Of a stretch of DNA of 28,020 nucleotides, positions 1 through 6,957 are shown piece by piece. Origin of the DNA: CAZWSC01 sp964636385 (GTDB taxonomy: Bacteria; Eisenbacteria; RBG-16-71-46; CAIMUX01). The DNA lies in assembly GCA_964636385.1 (NCBI GenBank), contig CAZWSC010000024.1:1-28020 (forward strand), read 5' to 3'. The number at the start of each line of letters is the position of its first letter. Position 1 is the first letter of the stretch. A program made the position numbers and the translations under genes. The notes beneath the pieces were generated by a model, which saw only the letters and a program-made list of their open reading frames with translations, had not been told where the DNA came from and ran no database searches.

Positions 1-32
1 TGGAGAGGGTGTAAGGGCAGCCAGGGTTGTAA

Positions 33-64
33 GCGGGGCCGGCGCGTTGCATGGCTGGCCCCGC
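33..64 (-). terminator. Hairpin downstream of the peroxiredoxin gene
   Basis: GCGGGGCC (33-40) pairs with GGCCCCGC (57-64), and the stem extends three more pairs inward (one G-U). It begins about 9 bases after the peroxiredoxin stop. There is no clear U-tract, so it may be a weak or factor-dependent terminator or an mRNA 3' stabiliser. Confidence 0.35.
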
Positions 65-73
65 GCTCGCGGA

Positions 74-793
74 TCAGGACTGGGCCATCTTCGTCTTCCA
101 GACCTCCCAGACCTTGCCCACCAGATCCGGGCCGGGCTTGAGGACGGGCTTCCCGGGCTGCCAGCCGGAAGGAGTCGCCTCCGAGCCCTTGCTTGCGCGC
201 ACGAGCTGGAACGCCTGGATCTGCCGGAGGGTCTCCGAGACGTTCCGGCCCACGGGGGGCGTCAGCACCTCGAACCCCTGCACAATCCCGTCGGGGTCTA
301 TCAGGAAGCGGCCGCGATTCTCGACACCGGCATCGTCGTCGTAGACGCCGTACGCGGCACCGACCTTTCCTCCTCCGTCGGAGAGCATCGGGAAGGGGAC
401 TCCGCCCTTCACCATCTTCGACAGCTCGTGATCGTTCCACATCTTGTGGACGAAGACGCTGTCGACGCTCATCGAAAACACCTCGACCCCCAGCTTTGCG
501 AACTCATCGTGCCTGTCGGCGACCGCCGAAATCTCGGTCGCTCAGACGAAGGTGAAGTCGCCGGGGTAGAAGCACAGGACCACCCACTTGCCGATGTAGT
601 CCGAGAGCTTCACGGAGGTGAACTCCCCCTTGTGGTACGCAGGGGCAACGAAATCCGGAGCGGGTTTGCCAACTTGAATCATGCGTCTTCCCTCCTTCGG
701 AGCCGGCTTTGGCTGTTCGTCCCCAGCTGGTTGTGGCTGTCCGACCAGTCCCCCGGTCGGACGCGCGCATCCAGCCTTTGGCTTGTCGGCCAT
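74..793 (-). CDS. Selenocysteine-containing peroxiredoxin (AhpC/TSA family), in-frame UGA at the active site
   Basis: Thioredoxin-fold peroxidase reducing H2O2 and organic peroxides. Read continuously, the gene gives 239 residues with one in-frame TGA at 542-544 (residue 84). Before it the protein reads CFYPGDFTFV and after it ATEISAVADR, so the TGA sits exactly where the peroxidatic Cys lies in the family motif FTFVCxTE. The frame stays open and conserved on both sides (APDFVAPAYHKG upstream; GGVPFPMLSD, GRFLIDPDG, LTPPVGRN downstream), which argues for recoding to selenocysteine rather than decay. The usual resolving-Cys motif (EVCPAGW) is EATPSGW here, so that Cys is absent; the only cysteines are C9 and C74. 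Start 793 has AGGAGG about 7 bases upstream. An internal ATG at 682-680, also preceded by GGAGG, could give a shorter form lacking the Pro-rich N-terminus. Sec peroxiredoxins are known (PrxU of Eubacterium acidaminophilum). No sel genes lie in this window. Confidence 0.85.
516..541 (-). promoter_or_regulatory. Candidate bacterial SECIS element after the peroxiredoxin UGA
   Basis: On the minus strand, directly downstream of the TGA (542-544), a hairpin TCGGC-GGTC-GCCGA spans 529-516: a 5-bp stem with loop GGUC, about 17 bases from the UGA. Bacterial SECIS elements lie inside the coding sequence just after the UGA, with at least one G in the first two loop positions. E. coli fdhF has a GGUCU loop. 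A second, mutually exclusive 7-bp stem (GCGACCG at 541-535 with CGGTCGC at 525-519) is also possible. SelB binding is inferred. Confidence 0.6.
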
Positions 794-817
794 GTCTGAC
801 CTCCTTTCGGTAACGAT

Positions 818-833
818 GCCGGGTCTTCCCGGC
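818..833 (-). other. Hairpin in the peroxiredoxin leader
   Basis: A perfect 6-bp stem GCCGGG/CCCGGC with a 4-base loop lies just upstream of the ribosome-binding site of the peroxiredoxin gene. It could affect translation or mRNA stability, or be incidental in GC-rich DNA. Confidence 0.35.
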
Positions 834-850
834 GCAGGCATACGAAGGTC

Positions 851-879
851 AGTATGCAGGGGGACAACTGCCGGGGCAA
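851..879 (-). promoter_or_regulatory. Candidate sigma70-type promoter of the peroxiredoxin gene
   Basis: Minus strand: TTGCCC (879-874), 17-base spacer, CATACT (856-851), each 4/6 to consensus. This predicts a start near 844 and a leader of about 50 bases ahead of the AGGAGG site. The match is moderate. Confidence 0.4.
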
Positions 880-930
880 TGTCCGGGAGGAGATGTGTGG
901 GATGCGTCGTTCAGGAAAGGGCGGCCGATC

Positions 931-939
931 TGATACAAT
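931..939 (+). promoter_or_regulatory. Extended -10 promoter element for the propeller gene
   Basis: TGATACAAT is an extended -10 (TGn followed by TACAAT, 5/6 to TATAAT), with only a poor -35 upstream. The predicted transcription start near 946 leaves about 74 bases to the ATG at 1020. It lies back to back with the peroxiredoxin promoter. Confidence 0.45.
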
Positions 940-1019
940 CCCACCGCGCTCATTGCGTCTGCGATCACCCCTTGCAGCGAAGCGAAACTGCGACCGGTCG
1001 TCTCCAAAGGAGGTCCGAG

Positions 1020-2519
1020 ATGCGCATCATCACTTCAGGATCTTCCTCGGTTCTCGCCGCATGCGTTGCAGCGGCGCTCCTCGTGACGGCGGGTATGGCC
1101 TCTGCCCAGCCACCTGACACCCTGTGGACCAGGACATACGGCGGGGCTAACATCGACATCGGGCACGATGTCAAACAGACAGCCGATGGCGGCTTCATTG
1201 TTGCGGGGTACACCCGTTCCTACGGCCCGTCCGGACGCAACGTATGGCTTCTGAAGACGGATGCCGACGGAAACATGGAGTGGAGCGAAGCCTACGGCGG
1301 GGGCAACGACGACGAGGGCCACGCCGTCTGGCAGGCGTCGGACGGGGGGTACATCGTGGCCGGCCACACCAAGTCCTTCGGGGCGGGCGGAACGGATGTG
1401 TACCTGGTGAGAACCGACGCGTCAGGGAACGAGCTCTGGACCCGCACCTTCGGCGGCCCTCATGACGACGAGGCCTACTCGGTGCTCGAGACCGGCGATG
1501 GCGGCATTGTCATCGCCGGGGTCACGTCCTCCTACGGGGCCGGGTCCAGGGACATGTGGCTTATCAAGACCGATGCCGACGGTGTTCCCCTCTGGACCAG
1601 GACGCACGGCGGAACCGGATCGGACGGCGCATGGTCGGTCTCCCGGACATCCGACGACGGGTTCATCCTGGCCGGCTGGACATTCTCCTACGGCGGCGGC
1701 TTCCTCGGGAATGCGTGGCTTGTGAAGACCGACTCCCTCGGCCTGCTCGAGTGGCAGCGCCCCTTCGGAGGGTCAGGCGTGGACCGGGGCTACTGCGCGC
1801 AGGAGACATCCGACGGCCGGTACATTATGGCAGGTTATACAGACTCGTTCGGCTCCGGCCTCTACGACATGCTGATGGTCAGGACCGACAGCGAGGGAAC
1901 GGCGGAGTGGATCGAGGCCTACGGAGGCTCCGGCAGGGACTATGGCCACTCAGTTGTACAGACCGTGGACGGAGGGTTCCTGGCCGCTGGGTACACCCTT
2001 TCATACGGCGCCGGCGGAGATGACATTTGGCTGGTCAGAACGGATCCGGACGGCGCCATGGAGTGGCATACGACATACGGGGGTTCCGCCTCCGATGTGG
2101 CCTACTCGATCGCCAATACCTCGGACGGCGGGTACATCGTCGCAGGGCACACCCTCTCCTACGGCGCAGGGCTGCACGACGTGTGGCTTATGCGCCTGGC
2201 GCCCGATGATCCGGCAGGAGCGGAACTGCCCGTTGCCGGGATGTCGGCGCTGAAGCTCTGCATCCAGCCCAATCCGTTCTCGCGGGCCGTGGCGATAACC
2301 TGCTCGATCCCCATGGCGTCGGGGGTGAGGCTGACCATCCACGACGCCGGCGGACGGCTGGTGAGAACCATGCATGATGCGGACGCGCGGCCCGGGAAGC
2401 GCACGATCGTCTGGGACGGCCTCTGCAATGCCGGACGCGCCGTGTCGCCCGGCGTATACTTCTGTCGTCTCGAGGCCGGCGGCTCCAGCTCCGTGACCAG
2501 GATGGCTCGGGTGGAGTGA
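1020..2519 (+). CDS. Secreted seven-repeat beta-propeller protein with FlgD-like C-terminal domain
   Basis: 499 residues. The start at 1020 is chosen because AAAGGAGG lies just upstream and a signal peptide follows (hydrophobic to about residue 29, ending ASAQ); the frame is open further upstream but codes nothing recognisable. Seven repeats of about 52 residues run from residue 34 to about 400. Each has the pattern xxWxRxYGGxxxDxGxxV, then DGGxIVAGxTxSYG, then a strand ending VRTDxDG, and they probably close into a propeller. Residues about 413-499 (PNPFSRA...IHDAGGRLVRT...WDGLCNAGRAVSPGVYFCRL) match the FlgD-like Ig fold found at the end of many exported FCB-group proteins and probably direct secretion or surface attachment. 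The ligand or function is unknown. No transport or enzyme motif is visible. Confidence 0.85.
   Translation: MRIITSGSSSVLAACVAAALLVTAGMASAQPPDTLWTRTYGGANIDIGHDVKQTADGGFIVAGYTRSYGPSGRNVWLLKTDADGNMEWSEAYGGGNDDEGHAVWQASDGGYIVAGHTKSFGAGGTDVYLVRTDASGNELWTRTFGGPHDDEAYSVLETGDGGIVIAGVTSSYGAGSRDMWLIKTDADGVPLWTRTHGGTGSDGAWSVSRTSDDGFILAGWTFSYGGGFLGNAWLVKTDSLGLLEWQRPFGGSGVDRGYCAQETSDGRYIMAGYTDSFGSGLYDMLMVRTDSEGTAEWIEAYGGSGRDYGHSVVQTVDGGFLAAGYTLSYGAGGDDIWLVRTDPDGAMEWHTTYGGSASDVAYSIANTSDGGYIVAGHTLSYGAGLHDVWLMRLAPDDPAGAELPVAGMSALKLCIQPNPFSRAVAITCSIPMASGVRLTIHDAGGRLVRTMHDADARPGKRTIVWDGLCNAGRAVSPGVYFCRLEAGGSSSVTRMARVE
1119..2213 (+). repeat. Seven tandem ~156-bp protein-coding repeats
   Basis: Intragenic tandem repeats of about 52 codons. 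The conserved Trp that opens each unit recurs at the same spacing (residues 36, 88 and so on). They are diverged at DNA level, so this is an old protein repeat rather than an unstable satellite. Confidence 0.8.
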
Positions 2520-2851
2520 GCGGGTTGCGCGCCGTCTGTGTGTTCTTAGGGCTGGTTGTCCGGCACGAGGTGAGTTAATGGAAAGAATCATGCTGACCCT
2601 GCTGCTGGTGGAGAGGAGTGAGGCGGGGCTGACGTAGCAGGTACACGACCCTCTTGACTCCCGGTCCTCACCTGCGCCAGACTGCCCTGGGCACGATCAC
2701 AACATAATCGATTCTCCGAGTCCTTCTCCCTAAGGGCGTCAGCCTAGACCAGGTTGCTCGCGGGTTCCGTGAGCAATCCGGGCATCGGGACTGGACCGAC
2801 AGGGTCGCGCTGGAAACGGCACGGCCTCCCACTTGGAAAGGAGAAATTGTC
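2520..2851 (+). promoter_or_regulatory. Intergenic leader of the lipoprotein-TonB operon with a 12-bp hairpin
   Basis: No gene is seen in this 332-base gap. CATAAT at 2703-2708 (5/6 to a -10) could be a promoter, though no good -35 precedes it. At 2752-2778 there is a strong hairpin: GGTTGCTCGCGG, loop GTT, CCGTGAGCAATC (12 pairs, two of them G-U). No U-tract follows, so it is more likely a leader structure or operator of the downstream operon than a terminator. GGAAAGGAG just before 2852 is the ribosome-binding site. Confidence 0.4.
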
Positions 2852-3724
2852 ATGAGCGGTTCCCGCTTGCGTACCGGTATCCCCCTTCTTCTGCTCCTCC
2901 TCGGCATCGGCCTTCTCGGCGCCTGCAGTTCCGACGGCAATCCGACCGCACCGCCTCCGTCGAACGGTGACCAGGACTGCATGGAGGACTTCATCCGGGT
3001 GCACTTCATGGGTGACTCGCTGAAGGCCTGTCTTGAAGGCCTTCCTTCGATCGACGTCGACGGCCTGGCCGTTGTGCACCTCAATCACCTCGTGAGCCAG
3101 GACCTGATCCCCCCCTTCATAGACCGGAACGAGGTCAGCCACGACACGCGCGTTCTCTACAGCTACCAGATCTTCGGAGAGGATGGATACTCAGCCCACG
3201 GGACCCGGGGTTATCCGAACAACACCTGGGACCAGATGGAGCTGGGATACATCGTCAGGTCGACCATGCGCGTGAGATTTCCCGAGTCCATCGGACTTCC
3301 CGGTGCGTACAACGTTCGCGATGCGCGGCAGATGCAGGTGTGGCGCAAGATCGACATACACCTGACCGAGGCGGACTCCACCGCCTTCGTCGAGTTGCGT
3401 TACGTCGGGGATCAGCTAGAGGATGTCGTCTTCCCGCCGATTGGTGACGAGATCGGGAACCAGACCATGCCAGCCATCCCCCTTGCTGCCCTGATCCTGC
3501 AATTGGTTGAGGAGGATCACATTGAGGACCCTTCGGGATACGTCTACCACATGGCCGCCATCGACGGGTACGGGACGAGGGACCCGCTTACATGGGACCA
3601 GCTCCTTACGGGCTACTGGCTGCCGGAAACCATGCGGACGCGTTTCAGCCATCCGGATCTGCAGGATGGCCGGTACAGACTGGCGAACCTCGAGAGGATC
3701 ACGGTCCAGGCAGCGACACCATGA
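2852..3724 (+). CDS. Lipoprotein with an internal duplication, coupled to a TonB receptor
   Basis: 290 residues with a lipoprotein signal: hydrophobic stretch, then lipobox LLGAC (Cys25), then a Pro/Ser/Asp-rich linker. I do not recognise the family. The body contains two copies of a roughly 120-residue unit sharing the signature WDQxxxGYxxxxTMRxRF, with its Trp at residues 126 and 248. Each copy is preceded by a DGYxxxGTR-like segment and followed by a YRLANLE/YNVRDAR-like strand. Two Cys (about 43 and 56) follow the linker. The stop overlaps the start of the TonB-dependent receptor by 4 bases (ATGA at 3721-3724), so the two are translationally coupled and probably act together at the envelope, for example as a ligand-binding lipoprotein for the receptor. 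That role is inference. Confidence 0.8.
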   Translation: MSGSRLRTGIPLLLLLLGIGLLGACSSDGNPTAPPPSNGDQDCMEDFIRVHFMGDSLKACLEGLPSIDVDGLAVVHLNHLVSQDLIPPFIDRNEVSHDTRVLYSYQIFGEDGYSAHGTRGYPNNTWDQMELGYIVRSTMRVRFPESIGLPGAYNVRDARQMQVWRKIDIHLTEADSTAFVELRYVGDQLEDVVFPPIGDEIGNQTMPAIPLAALILQLVEEDHIEDPSGYVYHMAAIDGYGTRDPLTWDQLLTGYWLPETMRTRFSHPDLQDGRYRLANLERITVQAATP

Positions 3725-5673
3725 GGCACAGGCTGTCCAGGCTGGTTCCATCTGCGGCCGTGGCTGCCCTGGTGTTGTGCGGTGCTGCGGAGGGGCGCAC
3801 TCCCGGGATGACGGAAGTGGCGCGGCCGGATTCGGCGATGAAGCTGTACCGTCTCGAGGAGGTGATCACATACGCCGAGTCTCCGCAGGCTCTGGGGATG
3901 GTCGTGGACCTGCGCGGCGAGGCGCTGCTTGACCGCGGCGGCAGCGATGTGTCGGACCTGCTGCGCACAGACCCCGGCCTCCGCGTCACCGCGGGCGGCA
4001 AGGCGGAGACCGAAACCCGGATGCGGGGAATGCCGGGCCGCGCCACGCTGGTCCTTGTGGACGGCCGTCCAGTCAACCCCGGCTACTATGGCAAGACTGA
4101 TCTCTCGATGATCACCTCCTCCGGTGTCGCCGCAGTCCAGGTGGTAAAGGGGCCGGCGTCGGCGGCGTACGGCCCGAACGCGATGGGCGGGGTGATCAAC
4201 ATCATCACCCGGAGCGCTTTCGATGACCCCGGCACGAGGCTGGGAATCCGCGGCGGGCGGGACGGCATGAGGCAGCTGTCGCTGGGGCACTCCGTGAGGA
4301 CAAGGATACTTGGTCTTTCCGTGCACGGTTACGAGCAGCACAGGGACGGCATCCGGCTCAGCAGGGAATTCCGGCCTACCGCATTCGAGGACGGCGGGCT
4401 TCGCACAAGCAGCGGCTATCGCAAAGCCGGCGGCGGCGTGAAGGCCGGGTACGTTCGCGACTACGAGGATGTCTACACGATCACACTCGACTATCACTGG
4501 TCGCGCCGTGACATCCCCCCGACGATCTACGCCTGGGAGTCGCCGACCTGGCGCCGGTTCCCGATGTGGATGAGATATGGCGCCTCGTTGAGCAACCAGC
4601 GGAAGATTGGATCCGGCCTCGAGCTCGTCACGGTTCTGAATGCCGATGGCCAGCATGACCGGCTGGTCGACTACCTGGACCCATCCCTGAGCGAGGACTC
4701 GATCAACTTCGACTCCCTCCTGAGGAACCGCTCCTACGGAGGCTCGGTGCACCTCTCCGGCACGATCCGCAACCGCCATCGCGTCCGGGCGGGTCTGACT
4801 TACAGACACGACCTGATGAACAAGCGACCCGACAGGGGAGAGGACTGGGATCGTCGAAAGCTCGGGACAGGGTCGCTCTTCCTGGAGAACCGCTTCTCCG
4901 TCGTCAGGAACGTATCGGTAACGGGAGGTCTGCAGACATCATTGCACCTGGCGGAGAAGCAGGAGGACAGGCGCCTGGCGCTGTGCCCGCTGCTTTCCCT
5001 GCGCTGGAGAGCGATGGAAGAGACTGCGCTCAAGGCCACCTACACCAGGGCCGTGCGATTTCCCACGCTGCACCGGCTGTACAGCGTGAGTTCGGGCAAC
5101 CCGGATCTGCGCCCAGAGAAGGCGGACAAGTACGAGTTGGGGATCGAACGCAGCCTGACAGCCCGCGGGCTGAGTGCGGAGGTGACGTGGTTCCGCAGCG
5201 ACCTGACCGACATGATCGACCGCCCCGCCAGGAGCTGGCAGTACGAGAACGTGGAGTCGGCCACGATCAGCGGCGTCGAGACTGCGGTGCGGACCCCGGT
5301 GACAGACTTCCTGGAGATCGAGGCAGGGTACACATGGATTTCCCGAAGCGTATCGACGCGCGAGATCATGCGGGAGCAACCTGAGCACTTCCTCGGACTG
5401 GGTTTGACCGCCGTGACGCCCCTCGGGACGCGGTTCCGATACGACCTGACCGCACAGGATGAGCGGACAAGCTACGTTTCGGACTGGATGCATCCGGGTA
5501 TCCAGCTGCACAACATGATTATACGGCAACCCCTCCCCAGGGGCGTGACTCTACGCATCGAGGTGTCCAACCTGACGGATGTGAGCTACCAGGAGGAGCT
5601 CGGCTACCCGGCCCCGGGCCGCACGATCACCGCAGGGTTTGACTGGAAGCTTGGGGGCCCGACAGAACGGTGA
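3721..5673 (+). CDS. TonB-dependent outer-membrane receptor
   Basis: 650 residues. The start at 3721 overlaps the lipoprotein stop (ATGA) and gives an N-terminal signal peptide of about 25 residues; longer in-frame starts fall inside the lipoprotein gene. A TonB-box-like EEVITYA lies at residues 46-52. The plug domain (about 58-164) has the typical LRTDPGLRV, RGMPGRATLVLVDGRPV, VQVVKGPASAAYGPNAMGG and GVINIITR motifs. The rest is a beta-barrel with alternating aromatic strands; its late segment resembles the C-terminal TonB receptor signature (ELGIERSL..., ISGVETAV, NLTDVSYQEELGYPAPGRTI). Such proteins import siderophores, haem, cobalamin, metals or glycans using TonB energy. The sequence does not reveal the substrate, and no TonB/ExbBD genes are in this window. 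Confidence 0.93.
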   Translation: MRHRLSRLVPSAAVAALVLCGAAEGRTPGMTEVARPDSAMKLYRLEEVITYAESPQALGMVVDLRGEALLDRGGSDVSDLLRTDPGLRVTAGGKAETETRMRGMPGRATLVLVDGRPVNPGYYGKTDLSMITSSGVAAVQVVKGPASAAYGPNAMGGVINIITRSAFDDPGTRLGIRGGRDGMRQLSLGHSVRTRILGLSVHGYEQHRDGIRLSREFRPTAFEDGGLRTSSGYRKAGGGVKAGYVRDYEDVYTITLDYHWSRRDIPPTIYAWESPTWRRFPMWMRYGASLSNQRKIGSGLELVTVLNADGQHDRLVDYLDPSLSEDSINFDSLLRNRSYGGSVHLSGTIRNRHRVRAGLTYRHDLMNKRPDRGEDWDRRKLGTGSLFLENRFSVVRNVSVTGGLQTSLHLAEKQEDRRLALCPLLSLRWRAMEETALKATYTRAVRFPTLHRLYSVSSGNPDLRPEKADKYELGIERSLTARGLSAEVTWFRSDLTDMIDRPARSWQYENVESATISGVETAVRTPVTDFLEIEAGYTWISRSVSTREIMREQPEHFLGLGLTAVTPLGTRFRYDLTAQDERTSYVSDWMHPGIQLHNMIIRQPLPRGVTLRIEVSNLTDVSYQEELGYPAPGRTITAGFDWKLGGPTER

Positions 5674-5753
5674 CGGATCGGGCGGCAGCATGCGCCATAC
5701 GGGAATTAGTGCGGGATAGTGCCCCCAAGCTCCTTCAAAGAAAGAGGTTAGGA

Positions 5754-5782
5754 TTGACTCGCCCGTCTCCAGGGTGTAGAAT
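5754..5782 (+). promoter_or_regulatory. Strong sigma70-type promoter of the small secreted protein
   Basis: TTGACT, a 17-base spacer, then TAGAAT: 5/6 at each box with ideal spacing, the best housekeeping-type promoter in the window. The predicted start is near 5789, leaving about 200 bases of leader before the ATG at 5992. Confidence 0.75.
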
Positions 5783-5788
5783 ACTCTC

Positions 5789-5991
5789 GCTTCCGTGGAA
5801 GTAAGCCTTCCGGTCAATCAGATGTGTCGAGCGCAGTCCGGCTCGCGGCAAGGCTGGGGATGTTTGGAGGAGCTGACCAAACCATCGGTACAACCGGTGG
5901 CTGTCTGGCCGAAGGACATCGAGCTGTCTGCCGAAGGGCGGACGGCAGTGAATGATCGGGAAGCTGGTCATCTGCAGAAAGGAGTTCAAGA
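5789..5991 (+). other. Long structured 5' leader
   Basis: Between the promoter and the ATG there is no ORF of note but several hairpins: 5790-5801 (CTTC/GAAG), 5828-5845 (CGAGC/GCTCG), 5882-5900 (CCATCGG/CCGGTGG, one G-U), and 5923-5946 (10 bp with a 4-base GAAG loop). A ribosome-binding site AGAAAGGAG follows. I do not recognise a known riboswitch class. It could be a regulatory or stabilising leader. Confidence 0.4.
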
Positions 5992-6678
5992 ATGAAGGGT
6001 TTTGTAACGCTCGTAGCGATCTTGGCAATCGCTGTTGGGGCCCAGGCGGCTGAGTTTGTCAGCCTCGGACCCAGCACCGATACCGAGACCATTGGTTGCC
6101 AGGATTGCCGGGACTGCACCGGCGATCTCATCTATTACCACAACGACACCTTCGAGAACGGCTACTGCTGGCAGTTCGGTGGCATTGCGCCTCCGTACGG
6201 CGGTGCTTTCGGCGAGGGGTTCTGGCTCGGCGAGGGCCAGGTGGTTTGTGGTGCCTACTGGCTGACTCAGCTCGGCAATTACTTTGGCCAGTCCGTTGAC
6301 ATCTACATCTGGGAAGGCGGCTGGGACAGCTTCCCGGGCGAGGTTCTCTACCTTGGCACCGGTGTCATGGACAACGTCCCTACCTGGCCGTCAGTCGGTC
6401 AGAGCAATGTCGAGATCGGCTTCGAAGTGAATGACGAGTTCACACTCGGTTACTGGATCGATGCCACCGACGGTTGCTTCTTCTACATCGGCGCCGATCA
6501 GGACGGTCCCGGCGGCTTCCCCTGGACCTACGTCGTAGCCGATGGACAGCCGCAGGGCTGGCAGGATCCGAGTGTCGTCTGGGGTGCCACAGCCAGCCTC
6601 GGCTTCGGTGTGTACTTCAGCGATGAGCCGACTCCGGTCGAGTCGAGCACCTGGGGCGCGATCAAGCAGCTGTTCTAA
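5992..6678 (+). CDS. Small secreted protein of unknown function
   Basis: 228 residues with good start support (AAAGGAG upstream). The signal peptide is MKGFVTLVAILAIAVGAQAA, with cleavage near AQA/A or AA/E. The mature protein is acidic and rich in Gly, Trp, Tyr and Phe, typical of a beta-sandwich. It starts with a cysteine cluster CQDCRDC (36, 39, 42) and has four more Cys, suggesting disulfides or metal binding. No transmembrane segment follows. It ends with the short tail PVESSTWGAIKQLF, which looks like a compact C-terminal motif rather than the FlgD-like domain of the two propellers. Strong promoter, long leader and strong terminator make it a single-gene unit that is probably highly expressed. 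I do not recognise a characterised family. Confidence 0.8.
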   Translation: MKGFVTLVAILAIAVGAQAAEFVSLGPSTDTETIGCQDCRDCTGDLIYYHNDTFENGYCWQFGGIAPPYGGAFGEGFWLGEGQVVCGAYWLTQLGNYFGQSVDIYIWEGGWDSFPGEVLYLGTGVMDNVPTWPSVGQSNVEIGFEVNDEFTLGYWIDATDGCFFYIGADQDGPGGFPWTYVVADGQPQGWQDPSVVWGATASLGFGVYFSDEPTPVESSTWGAIKQLF

Positions 6679-6785
6679 GAACTGCTTGTCCTGATTGCTG
6701 TCTTGCGTGTGCGATCTCCCTGGAGCTGCTTCGGCAGTCCGGGGAGAGAGCAGCCCCCGAAGTACAGGGGAACTGAATCCTCCCG

Positions 6786-6820
6786 CCGTCCCGATGCCTC
6801 GTGCATCGGGACGGTTGTTT
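6786..6820 (+). terminator. Rho-independent terminator after the small secreted protein
   Basis: A perfect 12-bp stem CCGTCCCGATGC/GCATCGGGACGG with loop CTCGT is followed by TTGTTT. It is the clearest intrinsic terminator in the window and ends the 5992-6678 transcript. Confidence 0.9.
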
Positions 6821-6836
6821 AAGCGCCGTACTGCTG

Positions 6837-6864
6837 CCGGCCCGCGGTTGCCGCGACTGGCCGG
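6837..6864 (+). other. GC-rich hairpin upstream of the parvulin gene
   Basis: CCGGCC-CGCGG, loop TTG, CCGCG, a 3-base bulge, then GGCCGG: an 11-bp bulged stem. It lies 17 bases after the terminator and about 95 before the next start. It may be a back-up terminator or a leader structure. Confidence 0.4.
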
Positions 6865-6957
6865 AGCCGGTAAACTCACGCGGTGTGATTGACGGTCAGG
6901 CCGGGCAGGCTGCGAGGGGCACTGGCCAGACCCTCGGTAGAGAAGGGAGATAGTCCG

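Noticed and set aside
74..793. Peroxiredoxin as a pseudogene split by a nonsense mutation
   Set aside because: The TGA lies exactly at the catalytic Cys, the frame is conserved on both sides, and a SECIS-like hairpin follows. No other lesion is present.
681..1019. Longer start for the propeller gene
   Set aside because: The upstream part lacks a ribosome-binding site, runs into the divergent peroxiredoxin gene, and would bury the signal peptide.
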